Under the pieces are notes generated by a model. The model did no database searches, was not told where the DNA came from, and worked only from the letters and a program-made list of their open reading frames with translations. A program made the position numbers and the translations under genes. A DNA stretch of 37,389 nt from Halosimplex salinum (GTDB lineage: Archaea; Halobacteriota; Halobacteria; Halobacteriales; Haloarculaceae): assembly GCF_003730195.1 (NCBI RefSeq), contig NZ_QWGG01000018.1, forward strand, positions 1-37,389. The letters are read 5' to 3'. Below, one piece after another: positions 8,676 through 16,608 of this stretch (positions are counted from its first letter, which is position 1; each line of letters begins with the position of its first letter).

Positions 8676-9371
8676 TTGGTCGTTCACTTCCAGGAACGGC
8701 TCCCTGCCGATGAGTCGATGGTCGCAGCGCTCCATTCGAGTGATCCTGAGTGGCGTACATACCCACCAGCGGGAATGCCGGATTTCCCACAGATGGACGT
8801 CGAACCTGGTGAAAAACCGGATTGGAGGGTTTCCCATTGGGAACCCGAGCGTGTCACGCCACCGCCTCTCGAGGACGTCACCGACCTCACAGTCCACCGC
8901 GTTTGTGGACGAGGGAGTCGGCAACTCGTCAATCACCTTCTTATCGGTGGTCCGGACGGCCGCATCGACCACCGCCTCGGCGGTGTCGCGAAATGGAAGG
9001 CCGGATTCATCGCTACCCACGAGGGGCATCCGTACTCAGTGGCGGTACTCGCACAGCCGTACACATACAGTTACGACGGGGCTCGTGAAGAGCTGTATGT
9101 TACACGGCTTGCGAATCACCCGAATCGCCCACCGAATACGTCGAGTTGGATGCTTGCGCGTCTTCGAGACTGGGTACGTGAGAATACCGACCGAAAGCGG
9201 CTCGTCGCGATCGCCGGCGTCGACGACAACACTGGAGTCTGCTACCGAGCCGCTGGGTTCGAACTCGATCGGATCAAACCCGTCTCGAGTACTGATTGGG
9301 AGAACCGTGAAGGACGTACTGTGCCCCGTCGCGACGAGTGGACTAAACGAAGGTACATCTCATCAGTATAA
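8676..9371 (+). CDS. Mom-like GNAT-fold protein
   Basis: The likely start is TTG at 8676, placed seven bases after a strong GGAGG (8664-8668); an ATG at 8718 is the alternative. An in-frame stop at 8607 blocks further extension. Residues about 104-197 resemble the GNAT-like fold of phage Mu Mom and XF1762-type proteins: LYVTRLANHP, then NTSSWMLARLRDW (154-166) and GVCYRAAGFEL (187-197). Mom adds a carbamoylmethyl group to adenine in DNA and blocks restriction. Assignment rests on motif order only. The gene directly follows the ISH3 element and may have lost upstream sequence to it. Confidence 0.55.
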   Translation: MVVHFQERLPADESMVAALHSSDPEWRTYPPAGMPDFPQMDVEPGEKPDWRVSHWEPERVTPPPLEDVTDLTVHRVCGRGSRQLVNHLLIGGPDGRIDHRLGGVAKWKAGFIATHEGHPYSVAVLAQPYTYSYDGAREELYVTRLANHPNRPPNTSSWMLARLRDWVRENTDRKRLVAIAGVDDNTGVCYRAAGFELDRIKPVSSTDWENREGRTVPRRDEWTKRRYISSV

Positions 9372-9382
9372 CATCTAATTAG

Positions 9383-10780
9383 TCAGGCGAACCGTTTCAG
9401 CGAGGATTTAGAGATATCTCCGAATCGAGAATCCTCCATTACGATATCAAGGATAGCCTCAGGATTGTGGAGTAACCGATGAGAGTTGTGGCGGCCACCG
9501 CCTTTTCCCATATTTACCTCCTTAGTTTCGATTACCTGGCTGAGCTGCATCTCATCAAGAATATCCCGGAACCGCCGTATCCCAATCGTGTCCATATCTA
9601 TCGCGTTAGTGATCTGCTGGTACGCATCGTAGAGTTCACCTGTGATGATGTAATCATCACGCGAGTAAAGTGACTTAGCAGCGATCGAGAGACAAGCCGC
9701 TTTCATTTGAGTGGGGGTTCCCTGGAGGAAGTCGCGGAATCGATCCTTTTCAAGTGCGTCTTGGGCTCTTCGCACGTGGTCTTCTTCGACCATGTCAGCT
9801 CCCTCACGATCGGCTAGCTCTCCTGCGGTCCTGAATAACCGCATTGCTTTCCGTGCATCTCCGTGTTCCTGGGCTGAGAAAGCCGCGACAAGAGGAATGA
9901 CCTCATCAGTAAGAACACCATCACGAAATGCGTCATCACGCCCGCGAAGAATCTCTTGAATCTGATTTGCATTATATGGGTCGAAATTGAGTTCTTGAGT
10001 CTGGAAGGCACTCTTGGTGCGTGGGTTCAACTCGTCGAAGAAGTTGATTTGATTGCTTATTGCTATAATTCCGATTTGACACGACGTATCATTTGATTCG
10101 ACTGCCTTCGCGAGACTCATCAGAACGTGGTCGCTCTTGAGAAGGTCGACTTCGTCGAGAATGATGATAGCCGAATCGTAGTGATCGAGAATCTGCCAGA
10201 GGCGTTTGTAGAACTTGTCTTTCGGTAGCCCGGTATCGGGCATTTTCACGACGTCCTCATCCTCGTCATAGATATCCTCGTCGTTCAGCTGTTGGCCGAT
10301 TGTCGAGATGACTTGGACTTCAGTTGAGGATTTCGAGCAGTCTAGATACGTATGGCCTATTCGGATATCATCAACTGCCGCATTGACAGCTCGACGAGTG
10401 ACGTATCGGGAGACAAGAGATTTTCCCGTTCCTGTTTTCCCAGTAATTGAGATGTGATTTGGGGCACCACCATAGACAGCGTCGTTCAGACAGCTGCTGA
10501 TAGTGGAAATATAATCGTCACGTCCGACAATTCGATCGCCATCAGGTACCCAACCGACACGGACCATCTCCTTATTTTGGAAAACTCCCTTCCGTTTAGA
10601 AAAGAGCGGGTCGTCAACCTTGAATTGTTGACCGTCCCCGTCGCTTGATGGCGGTTTTCCATTCTCGTCTGGACTCCCCTTCGGTTCCGATGTTTGGACG
10701 CGAGATTGGTCGTCTTGACCGTCTGAAGACGTAGAATCCAAATCTCGACTTTCATCGGAAGTCGAGGTGCCGTTTGACAT
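9383..10780 (-). CDS. orc1: Orc1/Cdc6-family replication initiator
   Basis: The 465-residue protein is an AAA+ ATPase with Walker A GKTGTGKS (114-121), Walker B IIILDEVD (205-212), a sensor-1 segment near IIAISNQ and a C-terminal winged-helix region. Residues 1-55 form an acidic disordered extension. Such proteins bind origin recognition boxes, open the duplex and load the MCM helicase. The ORB array starting 130 bases upstream of the gene strongly suggests that it initiates replication from that origin. A TATA-like cttaaaag (10805-10812) about 28 bases before the ATG suggests a leaderless transcript. The initiator is probably specific for this element rather than the main chromosome. Confidence 0.93.
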   Translation of the reverse strand: MSNGTSTSDESRDLDSTSSDGQDDQSRVQTSEPKGSPDENGKPPSSDGDGQQFKVDDPLFSKRKGVFQNKEMVRVGWVPDGDRIVGRDDYISTISSCLNDAVYGGAPNHISITGKTGTGKSLVSRYVTRRAVNAAVDDIRIGHTYLDCSKSSTEVQVISTIGQQLNDEDIYDEDEDVVKMPDTGLPKDKFYKRLWQILDHYDSAIIILDEVDLLKSDHVLMSLAKAVESNDTSCQIGIIAISNQINFFDELNPRTKSAFQTQELNFDPYNANQIQEILRGRDDAFRDGVLTDEVIPLVAAFSAQEHGDARKAMRLFRTAGELADREGADMVEEDHVRRAQDALEKDRFRDFLQGTPTQMKAACLSIAAKSLYSRDDYIITGELYDAYQQITNAIDMDTIGIRRFRDILDEMQLSQVIETKEVNMGKGGGRHNSHRLLHNPEAILDIVMEDSRFGDISKSSLKRFA

Positions 10781-10804
10781 AGAGGCACCGACGAAACCCG
10801 ATTA

Positions 10805-10812
10805 CTTAAAAG
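10805..10812 (-). promoter_or_regulatory. TATA box of the orc1 gene
   Basis: CTTTTAAG on the minus strand is centred about 28 bases before the ATG at 10780, the spacing expected for a haloarchaeal leaderless transcript. The site lies between the gene and the nearest ORB. Confidence 0.55.
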
Positions 10813-10908
10813 TATTCCCACCTCGACTTCCGACGTAAATCTACCACGAAAGAAGGTCTACTGGAAGGACTATCTCGATCTTCGAACAATCACGGAACCC
10901 AACACACA

Positions 10909-10930
10909 CACCCCTTCGGTTCCGTCGTTA
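10909..10930 (-). repeat. ORB1 (inverted, orc1-proximal)
   Basis: Read on the minus strand it is TAACGACGGAACCGAAGGGG followed by TG. It matches ORB3 exactly and faces the other five boxes across the AT-rich region. Confidence 0.85.
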
Positions 10931-11091
10931 CCGATGAACGTGTACCCCCCACGGGAAGGATACGTACAATCGCGGTTTAGTGGATAGAACGCGTCTCTAC
11001 GGCGTTTCTGGACGTTCCACCCCGTTACTGATTTTCATCTCGAACCTACCAGTCGCTCCGCTTCCTCCTCTCTAGTATTTTGTCCCGCGGA

Positions 11092-11155
11092 GTTATTCAA
11101 GCTGTATTGTAATAAAGCTAGGGTTAACTAACTCAACTTTTACATATTCTTATCG
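11092..11155. other. AT-rich candidate duplex-unwinding element
   Basis: This stretch is clearly richer in A and T than its surroundings, with TTATTC, ATTGTAATAAAG, GGTTAACTAACT and TTTTACATATTC. It lies between the inverted box and the first direct box, where strand opening is expected. Confidence 0.6.
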
Positions 11156-11215
11156 TGGGACAGAATACAGACGGCTTCTGCTATTCTCAGTCTAGTTACC
11201 GCTTTTCACGGCCGC

Positions 11216-11237
11216 TAACGTCGGAACCGGTGGGGTG
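11216..11237 (+). repeat. ORB2
   Basis: TAACGTCGGAACCGGTGGGG followed by TG. It is the first direct-orientation box after the AT-rich stretch. Confidence 0.85.
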
Positions 11238-11280
11238 TGTCTGGTCATCGTGATCTTGAGCTGCGTTGCCCTTGTCTATC

Positions 11281-11302
11281 TAACGACGGAACCGAAGGGG
11301 TG
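11281..11302 (+). repeat. ORB3
   Basis: TAACGACGGAACCGAAGGGG followed by TG, identical over 22 bases to ORB1 in reverse. Confidence 0.85.
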
Positions 11303-11446
11303 TGGGTCCGTCATCGAGTAGTGATAGGATTTTCCCGAGACCAATTCTCGTCTCTAATCTGTCCGTGGTATCCTGAAGTATTCATTCTTGACGAGGGTTC
11401 ACTCATCCCGCTCTTACTTTCATCTAAAGAGAGTAAATTCGCACGC

Positions 11447-11468
11447 TAACGCCGGAACTGGTGGGGTG
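11447..11468 (+). repeat. ORB4
   Basis: TAACGCCGGAACTGGTGGGG followed by TG. The match to ORB6 continues into the following TCCCCTC, giving about 26 shared bases. Confidence 0.85.
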
Positions 11469-11545
11469 TCCCCTCCCGAGATCTGGAGACTTCATACGAT
11501 TTGTCCCTCGTTTACGACGGAAGTCTAGGGGTGACCCCATTGCGA

Positions 11546-11567
11546 TAACGCCGGAACCGGTGGGGTG
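11546..11567 (+). repeat. ORB5
   Basis: TAACGCCGGAACCGGTGGGG followed by TG. It lies 15 bases before ORB6. Confidence 0.85.
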
Positions 11568-11581
11568 ATTTTCGCCTCTCC

Positions 11582-11603
11582 TTACGCCGGAACTGGTGGG
11601 GTG
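11582..11603 (+). repeat. ORB6
   Basis: TTACGCCGGAACTGGTGGGG followed by TG, with the same TCCCCTC extension as ORB4. It ends 50 bases before the start of the N6-methyltransferase-like gene, so initiator binding could also affect that gene's transcription. Confidence 0.85.
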
Positions 11604-11653
11604 TCCCCTCTCTGGATTTTTCCCTCCCCATGTTGAACTGAGGCGATTCGTCG

Positions 11654-12541
11654 ATGGCTTCCATCCCTGACCCGAGTACATACGAACCAATCACCGAGCA
11701 TCTCGATGAAGTCCACCAGAAAACGGGCCTTCGCACATACGACATCTTCACGAACTGGCTAAACTTCATCGTCACCGCTCTTAGTCGAAACGACGACGAC
11801 TACCTTGAACTCGTTCACGACCTCACAGATCGTCTCCACGATGACGACGATCTCACCAGAGATGTTCTCGAGACCTATGGGACTGCACTCGGAGCCCTCG
11901 TCAATACAATGGAAGAAACGACCGTTCCGGGATACCCGCACTCGGCGGAACTCCTCGGTGGGATTTACGAATACTACGGAGCTAACAGTTATGCCTTCGG
12001 CCAGCACTTCACACCCCAGAATATCGCCATCGCGAAGGCTCAGATGCTCTTCAGCACCCCCGAAGGCATTCGTGATGCCTCTCAGGAGGACCCTATCACG
12101 ATCAGCGATCCGGCGTGCGGGAGTGGTCGACTCCCGTTCCACGCTGTCCAGCAGCTCCGTCACATCTCACCTAACACGCCCACCGTTGTCGTTGCACGCG
12201 ACATCGACAAGACGTGCGCTCATATGGCCGTCATCAACTTTGCACTCCACGCCATCCCCGCGTACGTCGTCCACGGAAACTCCCTCACCTACGAGACGTG
12301 GCACGTATGGCGAGTAAACCATCCCACGCGAATCCTTACCGACTCAACCGTCAACGGGGCTATCACTGAACTCGACCCTGACAACGCACCCATCATAACG
12401 AGCTTTGAGGAGGCCGATGGCTCCGCTCAGGACGACACCAACAACGATAGCGACCTCTCCGAAGGAAACGTTGAGGACGCCGTCACGATCGATGATCCCG
12501 ATACCATCGAGAACGTCACGCTTGACGCCTTCAGCGAATAA
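11654..12541 (+). CDS. N6-adenine methyltransferase-like protein without a visible NPPY motif
   Basis: The 295-residue protein carries GQHFTP (116-121) and the SAM-binding motif DPACGSGRL (152-160), both typical of type I HsdM-like N6-methylases, followed by VVARDIDKTCAHMAVINFAL (motif II, SAM acidic residue Asp183). The catalytic NPPY/F motif expected after HGNSL (about 207-211) is absent; the chain continues with TYETWHVWRVNHP and an acidic tail. The enzyme may therefore be inactive, act as a SAM-binding regulator, or use an unusual catalytic site. It begins next to the origin array, so a role in marking or sensing origin methylation is conceivable. No endonuclease or specificity subunit is nearby. 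Confidence 0.78.
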   Translation: MASIPDPSTYEPITEHLDEVHQKTGLRTYDIFTNWLNFIVTALSRNDDDYLELVHDLTDRLHDDDDLTRDVLETYGTALGALVNTMEETTVPGYPHSAELLGGIYEYYGANSYAFGQHFTPQNIAIAKAQMLFSTPEGIRDASQEDPITISDPACGSGRLPFHAVQQLRHISPNTPTVVVARDIDKTCAHMAVINFALHAIPAYVVHGNSLTYETWHVWRVNHPTRILTDSTVNGAITELDPDNAPIITSFEEADGSAQDDTNNDSDLSEGNVEDAVTIDDPDTIENVTLDAFSE

Positions 12542-12564
12542 CTATCTGTATTCCACACTCCACA

Positions 12565-13095
12565 ATGTCCGTTGTTCTCCAATCCGAGGCGAACCGCCGT
12601 CAAGCCCTTCGAGAACTCTTGCAGGCCCTTGAGGACCATACGCCGCCGCCACGAGGTCTCGCACAAACCAAGTCTGGCGTCGTAGCTGCGATCGGGCCCG
12701 CACCGATGACCACCCGTGCGTGGTTCCTCGAGCGATATCCTCATCTCAAGGCCAGCGAAGAAACCACCGAAGCGCAGGTCTTCCGAGCGTACTGTTTCGC
12801 CCCGACTCACATTCGAAAACCAACTACGGATCCCCGCGATCACGTCCAAGGGAACTTCGTAGAAGATCACCTCGCCACCTGTCAAGTGTTCGTCCTCGAT
12901 CTTTCTGCTACCCACTTCGAAAATCACACGAGACTGGACGAAATTCTCCGGATCGCCAGCGAGCAATTCTCTCCTATCATCCGTGACGGTCGACGTGTCC
13001 TTGAGAAGACGATTGTTGGTTCCGCTCGAGACGTCCACGCACTCTATCAGCGCACTCGATATCAACCAGCTTGCGACCCATCGACGAATATGTGA
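12565..13095 (+). CDS. Hypothetical protein
   Basis: The 176-residue protein starts 24 bases after the methyltransferase-like gene and is probably co-transcribed with it. The N-terminal half is helical, and there is an AWFLERYPHLKASEETTEAQ segment that looks like a small helical DNA- or protein-binding domain. No family was recognised, and there are no membrane segments. Confidence 0.65.
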   Translation: MSVVLQSEANRRQALRELLQALEDHTPPPRGLAQTKSGVVAAIGPAPMTTRAWFLERYPHLKASEETTEAQVFRAYCFAPTHIRKPTTDPRDHVQGNFVEDHLATCQVFVLDLSATHFENHTRLDEILRIASEQFSPIIRDGRRVLEKTIVGSARDVHALYQRTRYQPACDPSTNM

Positions 13096-13194
13096 ATAAC
13101 ACTGCTCCTCGATAGGAACGACGACTACACGCTCGCTCGCGTCGACGACTAGCCAGTTCACGTTGGTCATTCGTAACATTACGGAGTCCTCACG

Positions 13195-14202
13195 ATGCCA
13201 TCGAATTCCCAATCCCAACTCGATGCGTTCACGACGACCGAAGAATCGACATCCGCCCACTCAACAAATACTACCGCAGTAACATCGACGACTGAGAAGT
13301 CTGAAGCGACCCACTCCACAGCGAAAACACCGCTAAACGATTTCTACGAGGATATCCAGAGGGTCTTCGAGGAAACATATCCGTCAGCACTGTTGAATGT
13401 CGATCAGGTTATGGCGCTCACTCCGGATCATAACGTCTTCTGTACGTCTGACCTTCCTGATGAGCTCGAGGTCGCCCCAGCCCGTATCGGTCAGTGGGAA
13501 CTCGACTACCACGACGACACAACCGTCACCTACCGAGCCTCGGGACGCGTCTTCGACGAACGATGGGGAGAAGGCGGGTCGATCGTCCGTCACCGCGTCT
13601 ACTTGAACGACTCCGGAGCGAACCGCGACGGGATGTGGCACTATATGACCGAACTCGTGACCGGCTACGGGAACCCCTCACAGGTTCGGAAGGCAGACAC
13701 CAGCGATAAGGCGCGACTCTCCGGGATACGCGGCCACAGCGTCCAGAACAACGACGGCGACTACGGCGTCTCCGGAGGGACGAACGCACGCTTTGAAGAC
13801 ATCAAGACCGCAGTCGCGACGGTCGTTGCCCAACTCCATACAGAGCCCTCCACAATCCGAACGCACCTCCCCGACACCGACGAACAGGAATGGACGCTCA
13901 CCAAATACGGCCTCAGAACGGCTACTTACGAGCGGCTGGCACCAAACGAGACAGATTACGACTACTTGCGTCTCACCGCGACGCAGGATCGCGTCTACCT
14001 TAAGGGGGCCAAGGAGAATGAGCCATCAGCTCACCACGACCGCGTGCCTGTCCCCATACCTGATTCGATCCCGCCCGCCTGTGCGACTCAGACCGAGCGA
14101 GCGACCACCGTTGTTGCCTCCTCGCTTTCCCCGCTGCTCATCGAGCCTATCCTCAAACAGCCAGTCGAGGAGGTTCTTGAAGCCATCGCGCTTCCACAGT
14201 GA
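13195..14202 (+). CDS. Hypothetical protein with a disordered N-terminus
   Basis: The 335-residue protein opens with about 45 Ser/Thr/Glu-rich residues, likely disordered, then a globular domain predicted alpha/beta (FYEDIQRVFEETYPSALLNV and following). It contains an internal segment rich in Gly/Asn/Asp (RGHSVQNNDGDYGVSGG). No catalytic motif was recognised. It follows the previous gene after about 100 bases on the same strand. Confidence 0.65.
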   Translation: MPSNSQSQLDAFTTTEESTSAHSTNTTAVTSTTEKSEATHSTAKTPLNDFYEDIQRVFEETYPSALLNVDQVMALTPDHNVFCTSDLPDELEVAPARIGQWELDYHDDTTVTYRASGRVFDERWGEGGSIVRHRVYLNDSGANRDGMWHYMTELVTGYGNPSQVRKADTSDKARLSGIRGHSVQNNDGDYGVSGGTNARFEDIKTAVATVVAQLHTEPSTIRTHLPDTDEQEWTLTKYGLRTATYERLAPNETDYDYLRLTATQDRVYLKGAKENEPSAHHDRVPVPIPDSIPPACATQTERATTVVASSLSPLLIEPILKQPVEEVLEAIALPQ

Positions 14203-14272
14203 GGATGAGACATTATCACCCCCCGGAATAGTCTTTTTGTCGGACGAAGAAGATGGAGCTACGGCTCCAGAG

Positions 14273-14809
14273 ATGCATCGACGTGGTCATTACGGACTCG
14301 CTCTTCTCGTCTTCTCACCGCTAGCGTTTTTCCTTACCGTTAGTCACGCATCTGGAGAAGCCCTCGTAGGAATTCTCATCGTCGCCGGCGTGGCACCGAT
14401 CCCTGATATCGACCAGCGTATCCCCTTCGTCTCGCACCGGGGCATCACGCACACCGTCTGGTTCATTATCGTCGCGTCCACGATCGCTACGGCCGTGACG
14501 TGGGCCGCGGCGCTTCAGGGAACACATACAGTAAACGGGACGCTGTCAACAGCAAGCGCTCCATCTCTCGTTCTTCCTGCGCTGGGCGTCGGCTTTCTCG
14601 TCGCGCTGGGGCTCACGACGCACCTCCTCGGTGACGTGATCACGCCGATGGGGATCAAACCGTTCGCCCCCGTGGACGACACGGAGTACACGTGGAAGCT
14701 TACGACGTCAGCGAACAGCACGGCAAACAACGCCCTCTTCGTCGCTGGACTCGGTGCCACAGGAGCGGCCATCTATATCCCGCAGGTCCTCGCGACGATT
14801 GGCGCGTAA
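14273..14809 (+). CDS. YdjM-like membrane-bound metal-dependent hydrolase (DUF457)
   Basis: The ATG at 14273 gives 178 residues starting MHRRGHYGLALLVFSP, the usual N-terminus of this family, with conserved His residues in HRRGH, HRGITHTVW and THLLGDVITPMG. The protein has about four hydrophobic segments. Family members (E. coli YdjM is LexA-regulated) are putative membrane metal-dependent hydrolases whose substrate is not established. A longer open frame upstream was not used because it overlaps the preceding gene in another frame and is Arg/Ser-rich. Confidence 0.8.
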   Translation: MHRRGHYGLALLVFSPLAFFLTVSHASGEALVGILIVAGVAPIPDIDQRIPFVSHRGITHTVWFIIVASTIATAVTWAAALQGTHTVNGTLSTASAPSLVLPALGVGFLVALGLTTHLLGDVITPMGIKPFAPVDDTEYTWKLTTSANSTANNALFVAGLGATGAAIYIPQVLATIGA

Positions 14810-14849
14810 CCGTGGCTCTAACGCGCTTATCGAGCAGTCTGTCTCTAAT

Positions 14850-14895
14850 AGTTACCCCACGAGAAGGGGAGAACCGCCCCCAACGTGGGGTAACT
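14850..14895. repeat. 46-bp inverted repeat, copy A
   Basis: Arms AGTTACCCCACG (14850-14861) and CGTGGGGTAACT (14884-14895) are perfect 12-bp inverted repeats around a 22-base centre. The same arms with the same 22-base spacing recur at 26252-26297 but with a different centre sequence. The element lies 56 bases before the next gene. It is a candidate operator or RNA stem-loop. Confidence 0.8.
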
Positions 14896-14951
14896 CGGAT
14901 AGATCATCGAGCGAATTTCTATCTCCCCTCTGTTGATGGAGGAATTCACGT

Positions 14952-15161
14952 ATGGGTAGTCTTTCCCGACACCGCGCAGAGCAACGCTTCCGCAAGGCTC
15001 TCGACCAGCGACTTCCAGATACGTCGAATCCGACCGGGACGCGTTCCGCCTACGAAGAAGCCACCGAGGAACTCCTCGGGATCGCCGTCGACACCAACGA
15101 ACTCAACAAGGCAGCTTGCCACCTCGTGACGGATCCCGACGCGATCGACTTCCCCGACTGA
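14952..15161 (+). CDS. Small hypothetical protein
   Basis: The 69-residue acidic protein (MGSLSRHRAEQRFRKALDQR...) is predicted to be helical. It is the first gene after inverted-repeat copy A and is followed ten bases later by the zinc-ribbon gene, so the two form a small operon. No family was recognised. Confidence 0.55.
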   Translation: MGSLSRHRAEQRFRKALDQRLPDTSNPTGTRSAYEEATEELLGIAVDTNELNKAACHLVTDPDAIDFPD

Positions 15162-15171
15162 CAGCACACAT

Positions 15172-15663
15172 ATGTCTGAATCCGACCTGACCGACGACCG
15201 ATGGATCGACGCTCACAGTGTAACCTGCGCCATCTGTGGTGGGCTCGCTGACGAACGCGAAACGAAGAACCTCTATGAAGATGACGACACCCACCTCGAG
15301 GGCGAGACACATTGGGATTGCTGGGAAACCCACGAATGCCTCGAGGGTGGCTGGCTGATTCGCGACCCCTCCCCCGACATTGAGGCAGACATCGATCCGC
15401 AGTCTGAAACTGTCTCACTTCCCGTCGTCTGCAAAGTCTGCGGGAAGGCCTACCGGATGTGCTACGACTTCGCTGCTCTCTACGATCCAGAAGCCGATAC
15501 CTTTGAAGAACAGATGCAGATCAACGCGCACATCCAAGCCCTCCACAATACCGTCAACAGCCTGGTCAACAACGGACAGATCGACCCCCAAGAAGCCCAG
15601 TACCTTCGGGACAACATCATCGCGGTCAAGGACCGACTCGAACAGCATCGCTCACACGAGTAG
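15172..15663 (+). CDS. Zinc-binding protein with two Cys clusters
   Basis: The 163-residue protein has a CAIC pair (Cys19, Cys22) and a CKVC pair (Cys87, Cys90) plus Cys50 and Cys97, giving one or two zinc sites. The C-terminal 60 residues are helical (NAHIQALHNTVNSLVNNG). It resembles the many small zinc-ribbon proteins of haloarchaeal plasmids, for which no function is established. Confidence 0.7.
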   Translation: MSESDLTDDRWIDAHSVTCAICGGLADERETKNLYEDDDTHLEGETHWDCWETHECLEGGWLIRDPSPDIEADIDPQSETVSLPVVCKVCGKAYRMCYDFAALYDPEADTFEEQMQINAHIQALHNTVNSLVNNGQIDPQEAQYLRDNIIAVKDRLEQHRSHE

Positions 15664-15682
15664 TATAAGCCGTAATTCAGTA

Positions 15683-15904
15683 ATGACGATCGAAACCGCA
15701 CACGACGCTCCCGAGACTGTCATCGCCCCGGCCGAAGAGATCCACGATTTCCTCGCGACTCGATTCGGTCGCGAAGACGTCCTCGTCGAAGTTGAGTCAT
15801 CCGGCGCTGTCCAGACCACAATCAATCAGGACGCTGGGATTGAGTACCCCAGTGAATGGGACACTCCTCAAAATACCATCCCCTCGCCAACTAAGACCGC
15901 CTAA
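15683..15904 (+). CDS. Small acidic hypothetical protein
   Basis: The ATG at 15683 gives 73 residues (MTIETAHDAPETVIAPAEEI...). It lies 19 bases after the zinc protein gene and closes this operon. Upstream in-frame codons belong to an antisense-like Ser/Arg-rich stretch overlapping the previous gene and were excluded. No family was recognised. Confidence 0.55.
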   Translation: MTIETAHDAPETVIAPAEEIHDFLATRFGREDVLVEVESSGAVQTTINQDAGIEYPSEWDTPQNTIPSPTKTA

Positions 15905-15949
15905 TAAGGTGTCATAGAACAGTTGTCACACTATTTCTTCACCTCTCGT

Positions 15950-16191
15950 TCACTCAATACAACGGCCTCCTTGATCGAATCATCGAGTCGGGAACGTCCC
16001 GATTCCCGAGAACCAGAAGGAAGACCTTTCGTGGTACAGCATCCGTCACGGGGTCGCAATGTATTGGGCGAACCACGTTGACCCCACACCACGTGAAAGA
16101 ACAACTCCGGTACAAAAGCGTCACGACGACGATGAAGTACCTCCACTCAGACTCGGACACCCGAGGGAGTGCGGTCGAACAAATCTGGTAA
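15950..16191 (+). pseudogene. C-terminal remnant of a tyrosine recombinase/integrase, frameshifted
   Basis: One frame reads ...KEDLSWYSIRHGVAMYWANH, the conserved region of haloarchaeal phage-type integrases around the catalytic Arg. Near 16080-16090 the match moves to another frame that reads TPHHVKEQLRYKSVTTTMKY and continues with LHSDSDTRGSAVEQIW before TAA at 16189-16191. KEQLRYKSVTTTMKYLH contains the expected catalytic tyrosine near the end. No start codon or N-terminal domain is present, so this is a decayed fragment. It marks a former integration site or the edge of an island, directly upstream of the zinc microprotein array. Confidence 0.8.
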
Positions 16192-16232
16192 TCTTCGCAG
16201 TTTTTCTCTATCTCTTTGACACCCGCAAAACT

Positions 16233-16239
16233 GATATAT
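16233..16239 (+). promoter_or_regulatory. TATA box of the zinc microprotein operon
   Basis: GATATAT, preceded by an A-rich BRE-like gcaaaact, is centred about 25 bases before the ATG at 16261. This spacing predicts a leaderless transcript beginning at the first microprotein gene. Confidence 0.6.
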
Positions 16240-16260
16240 CGAGATTTACAGCTTTGATGT

Positions 16261-16371
16261 ATGAGTGGAGACGATAGAGAGCCAATTAAGCGATATGTAA
16301 CTTGTTCAAAGCCCGGTTGCGACAATCAAATTGGCCGGGAACACGATTTCTGCCCCCTACATCGAGAATAA
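16261..16371 (+). CDS. Zinc-finger microprotein 1 of tandem array
   Basis: This 36-residue protein begins MSGDDREPIK and has the array motif Cys-x4-Cys-x10-Cys-x2-His (Cys15, Cys20, Cys31, His34) with the invariant IGREH before the second pair. It probably folds around one zinc ion. TAA overlaps the next ATG by one base, so translation is coupled. The gene is too short for usual gene-calling cut-offs, and its reality rests on four related neighbours. Confidence 0.8.
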   Translation: MSGDDREPIKRYVTCSKPGCDNQIGREHDFCPLHRE

Positions 16372-16478
16372 TGTCAGATGATGAGAGGCGGATGCTCCAA
16401 GGAGTTTGTAGGGAAAATGGCTGTGACAATCGCATTGGTCGGGAACACGATTACTGCTTCAAACACCGGGAGGCTTAA
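16371..16478 (+). CDS. Zinc-finger microprotein 2 of tandem array
   Basis: This 35-residue protein (MSDDERRMLQ...) has Cys13, Cys18, Cys29 and His32 in the same Cx4Cx10CxxH spacing, with RIGREHDYCFKH. Its ATG shares a base with the stop codon of copy 1. It is closest to copies 1 and 5 in the GREHD(F/Y)C part. Confidence 0.82.
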   Translation: MSDDERRMLQGVCRENGCDNRIGREHDYCFKHREA

Positions 16479-16489
16479 TCTACTCCGCT

Positions 16490-16606
16490 ATGTCTGATGA
16501 TGAAGATAAACTGAGTATATCGGCTAATGTTAAAGTGTGCCTCGAAGACGACTGTGAAGCCAGCATTGGGCGAGAACACAAATTCTGTCCGAAGCACCGA
16601 AGGTGA
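16490..16606 (+). CDS. Zinc-finger microprotein 3 of tandem array
   Basis: This 38-residue protein (MSDDEDKLSI...) has Cys17, Cys22, Cys33 and His36 with SIGREHKFCPKH. It starts 12 bases after copy 2. The N-terminal 14 residues differ from the other copies while the zinc site is conserved, as expected for diverged paralogues under selection for the fold. Confidence 0.82.
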   Translation: MSDDEDKLSISANVKVCLEDDCEASIGREHKFCPKHRR

Positions 16607-16608
16607 TT

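Larger units (their letters stand above)
10813..11653. other. Replication origin with six ORB repeats and an AT-rich unwinding stretch
   Basis: This gene-free stretch lies between orc1 and the N6-methyltransferase-like gene. It holds six near-identical 22-bp boxes with consensus tWACGnCGGAACyGRwGGGGTG: one on the minus strand near orc1 and five on the plus strand further away. Between the inverted box and the direct boxes, about 11092-11155 is AT-rich (ttattcaagctgtattgtaa and following) and is the likely duplex-unwinding element. This is the usual layout of haloarchaeal origins, with the GGGGTG G-string in each box. A 70-residue open frame at 11237-11449 spans boxes and is considered accidental. 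Confidence 0.88.

Noticed and set aside
11237-11449. 70-residue open frame inside the origin
   Set aside because: It begins in ORB2 and runs across ORB3 and into ORB4; composition is not haloarchaeal-protein-like and the repeats explain the sequence.
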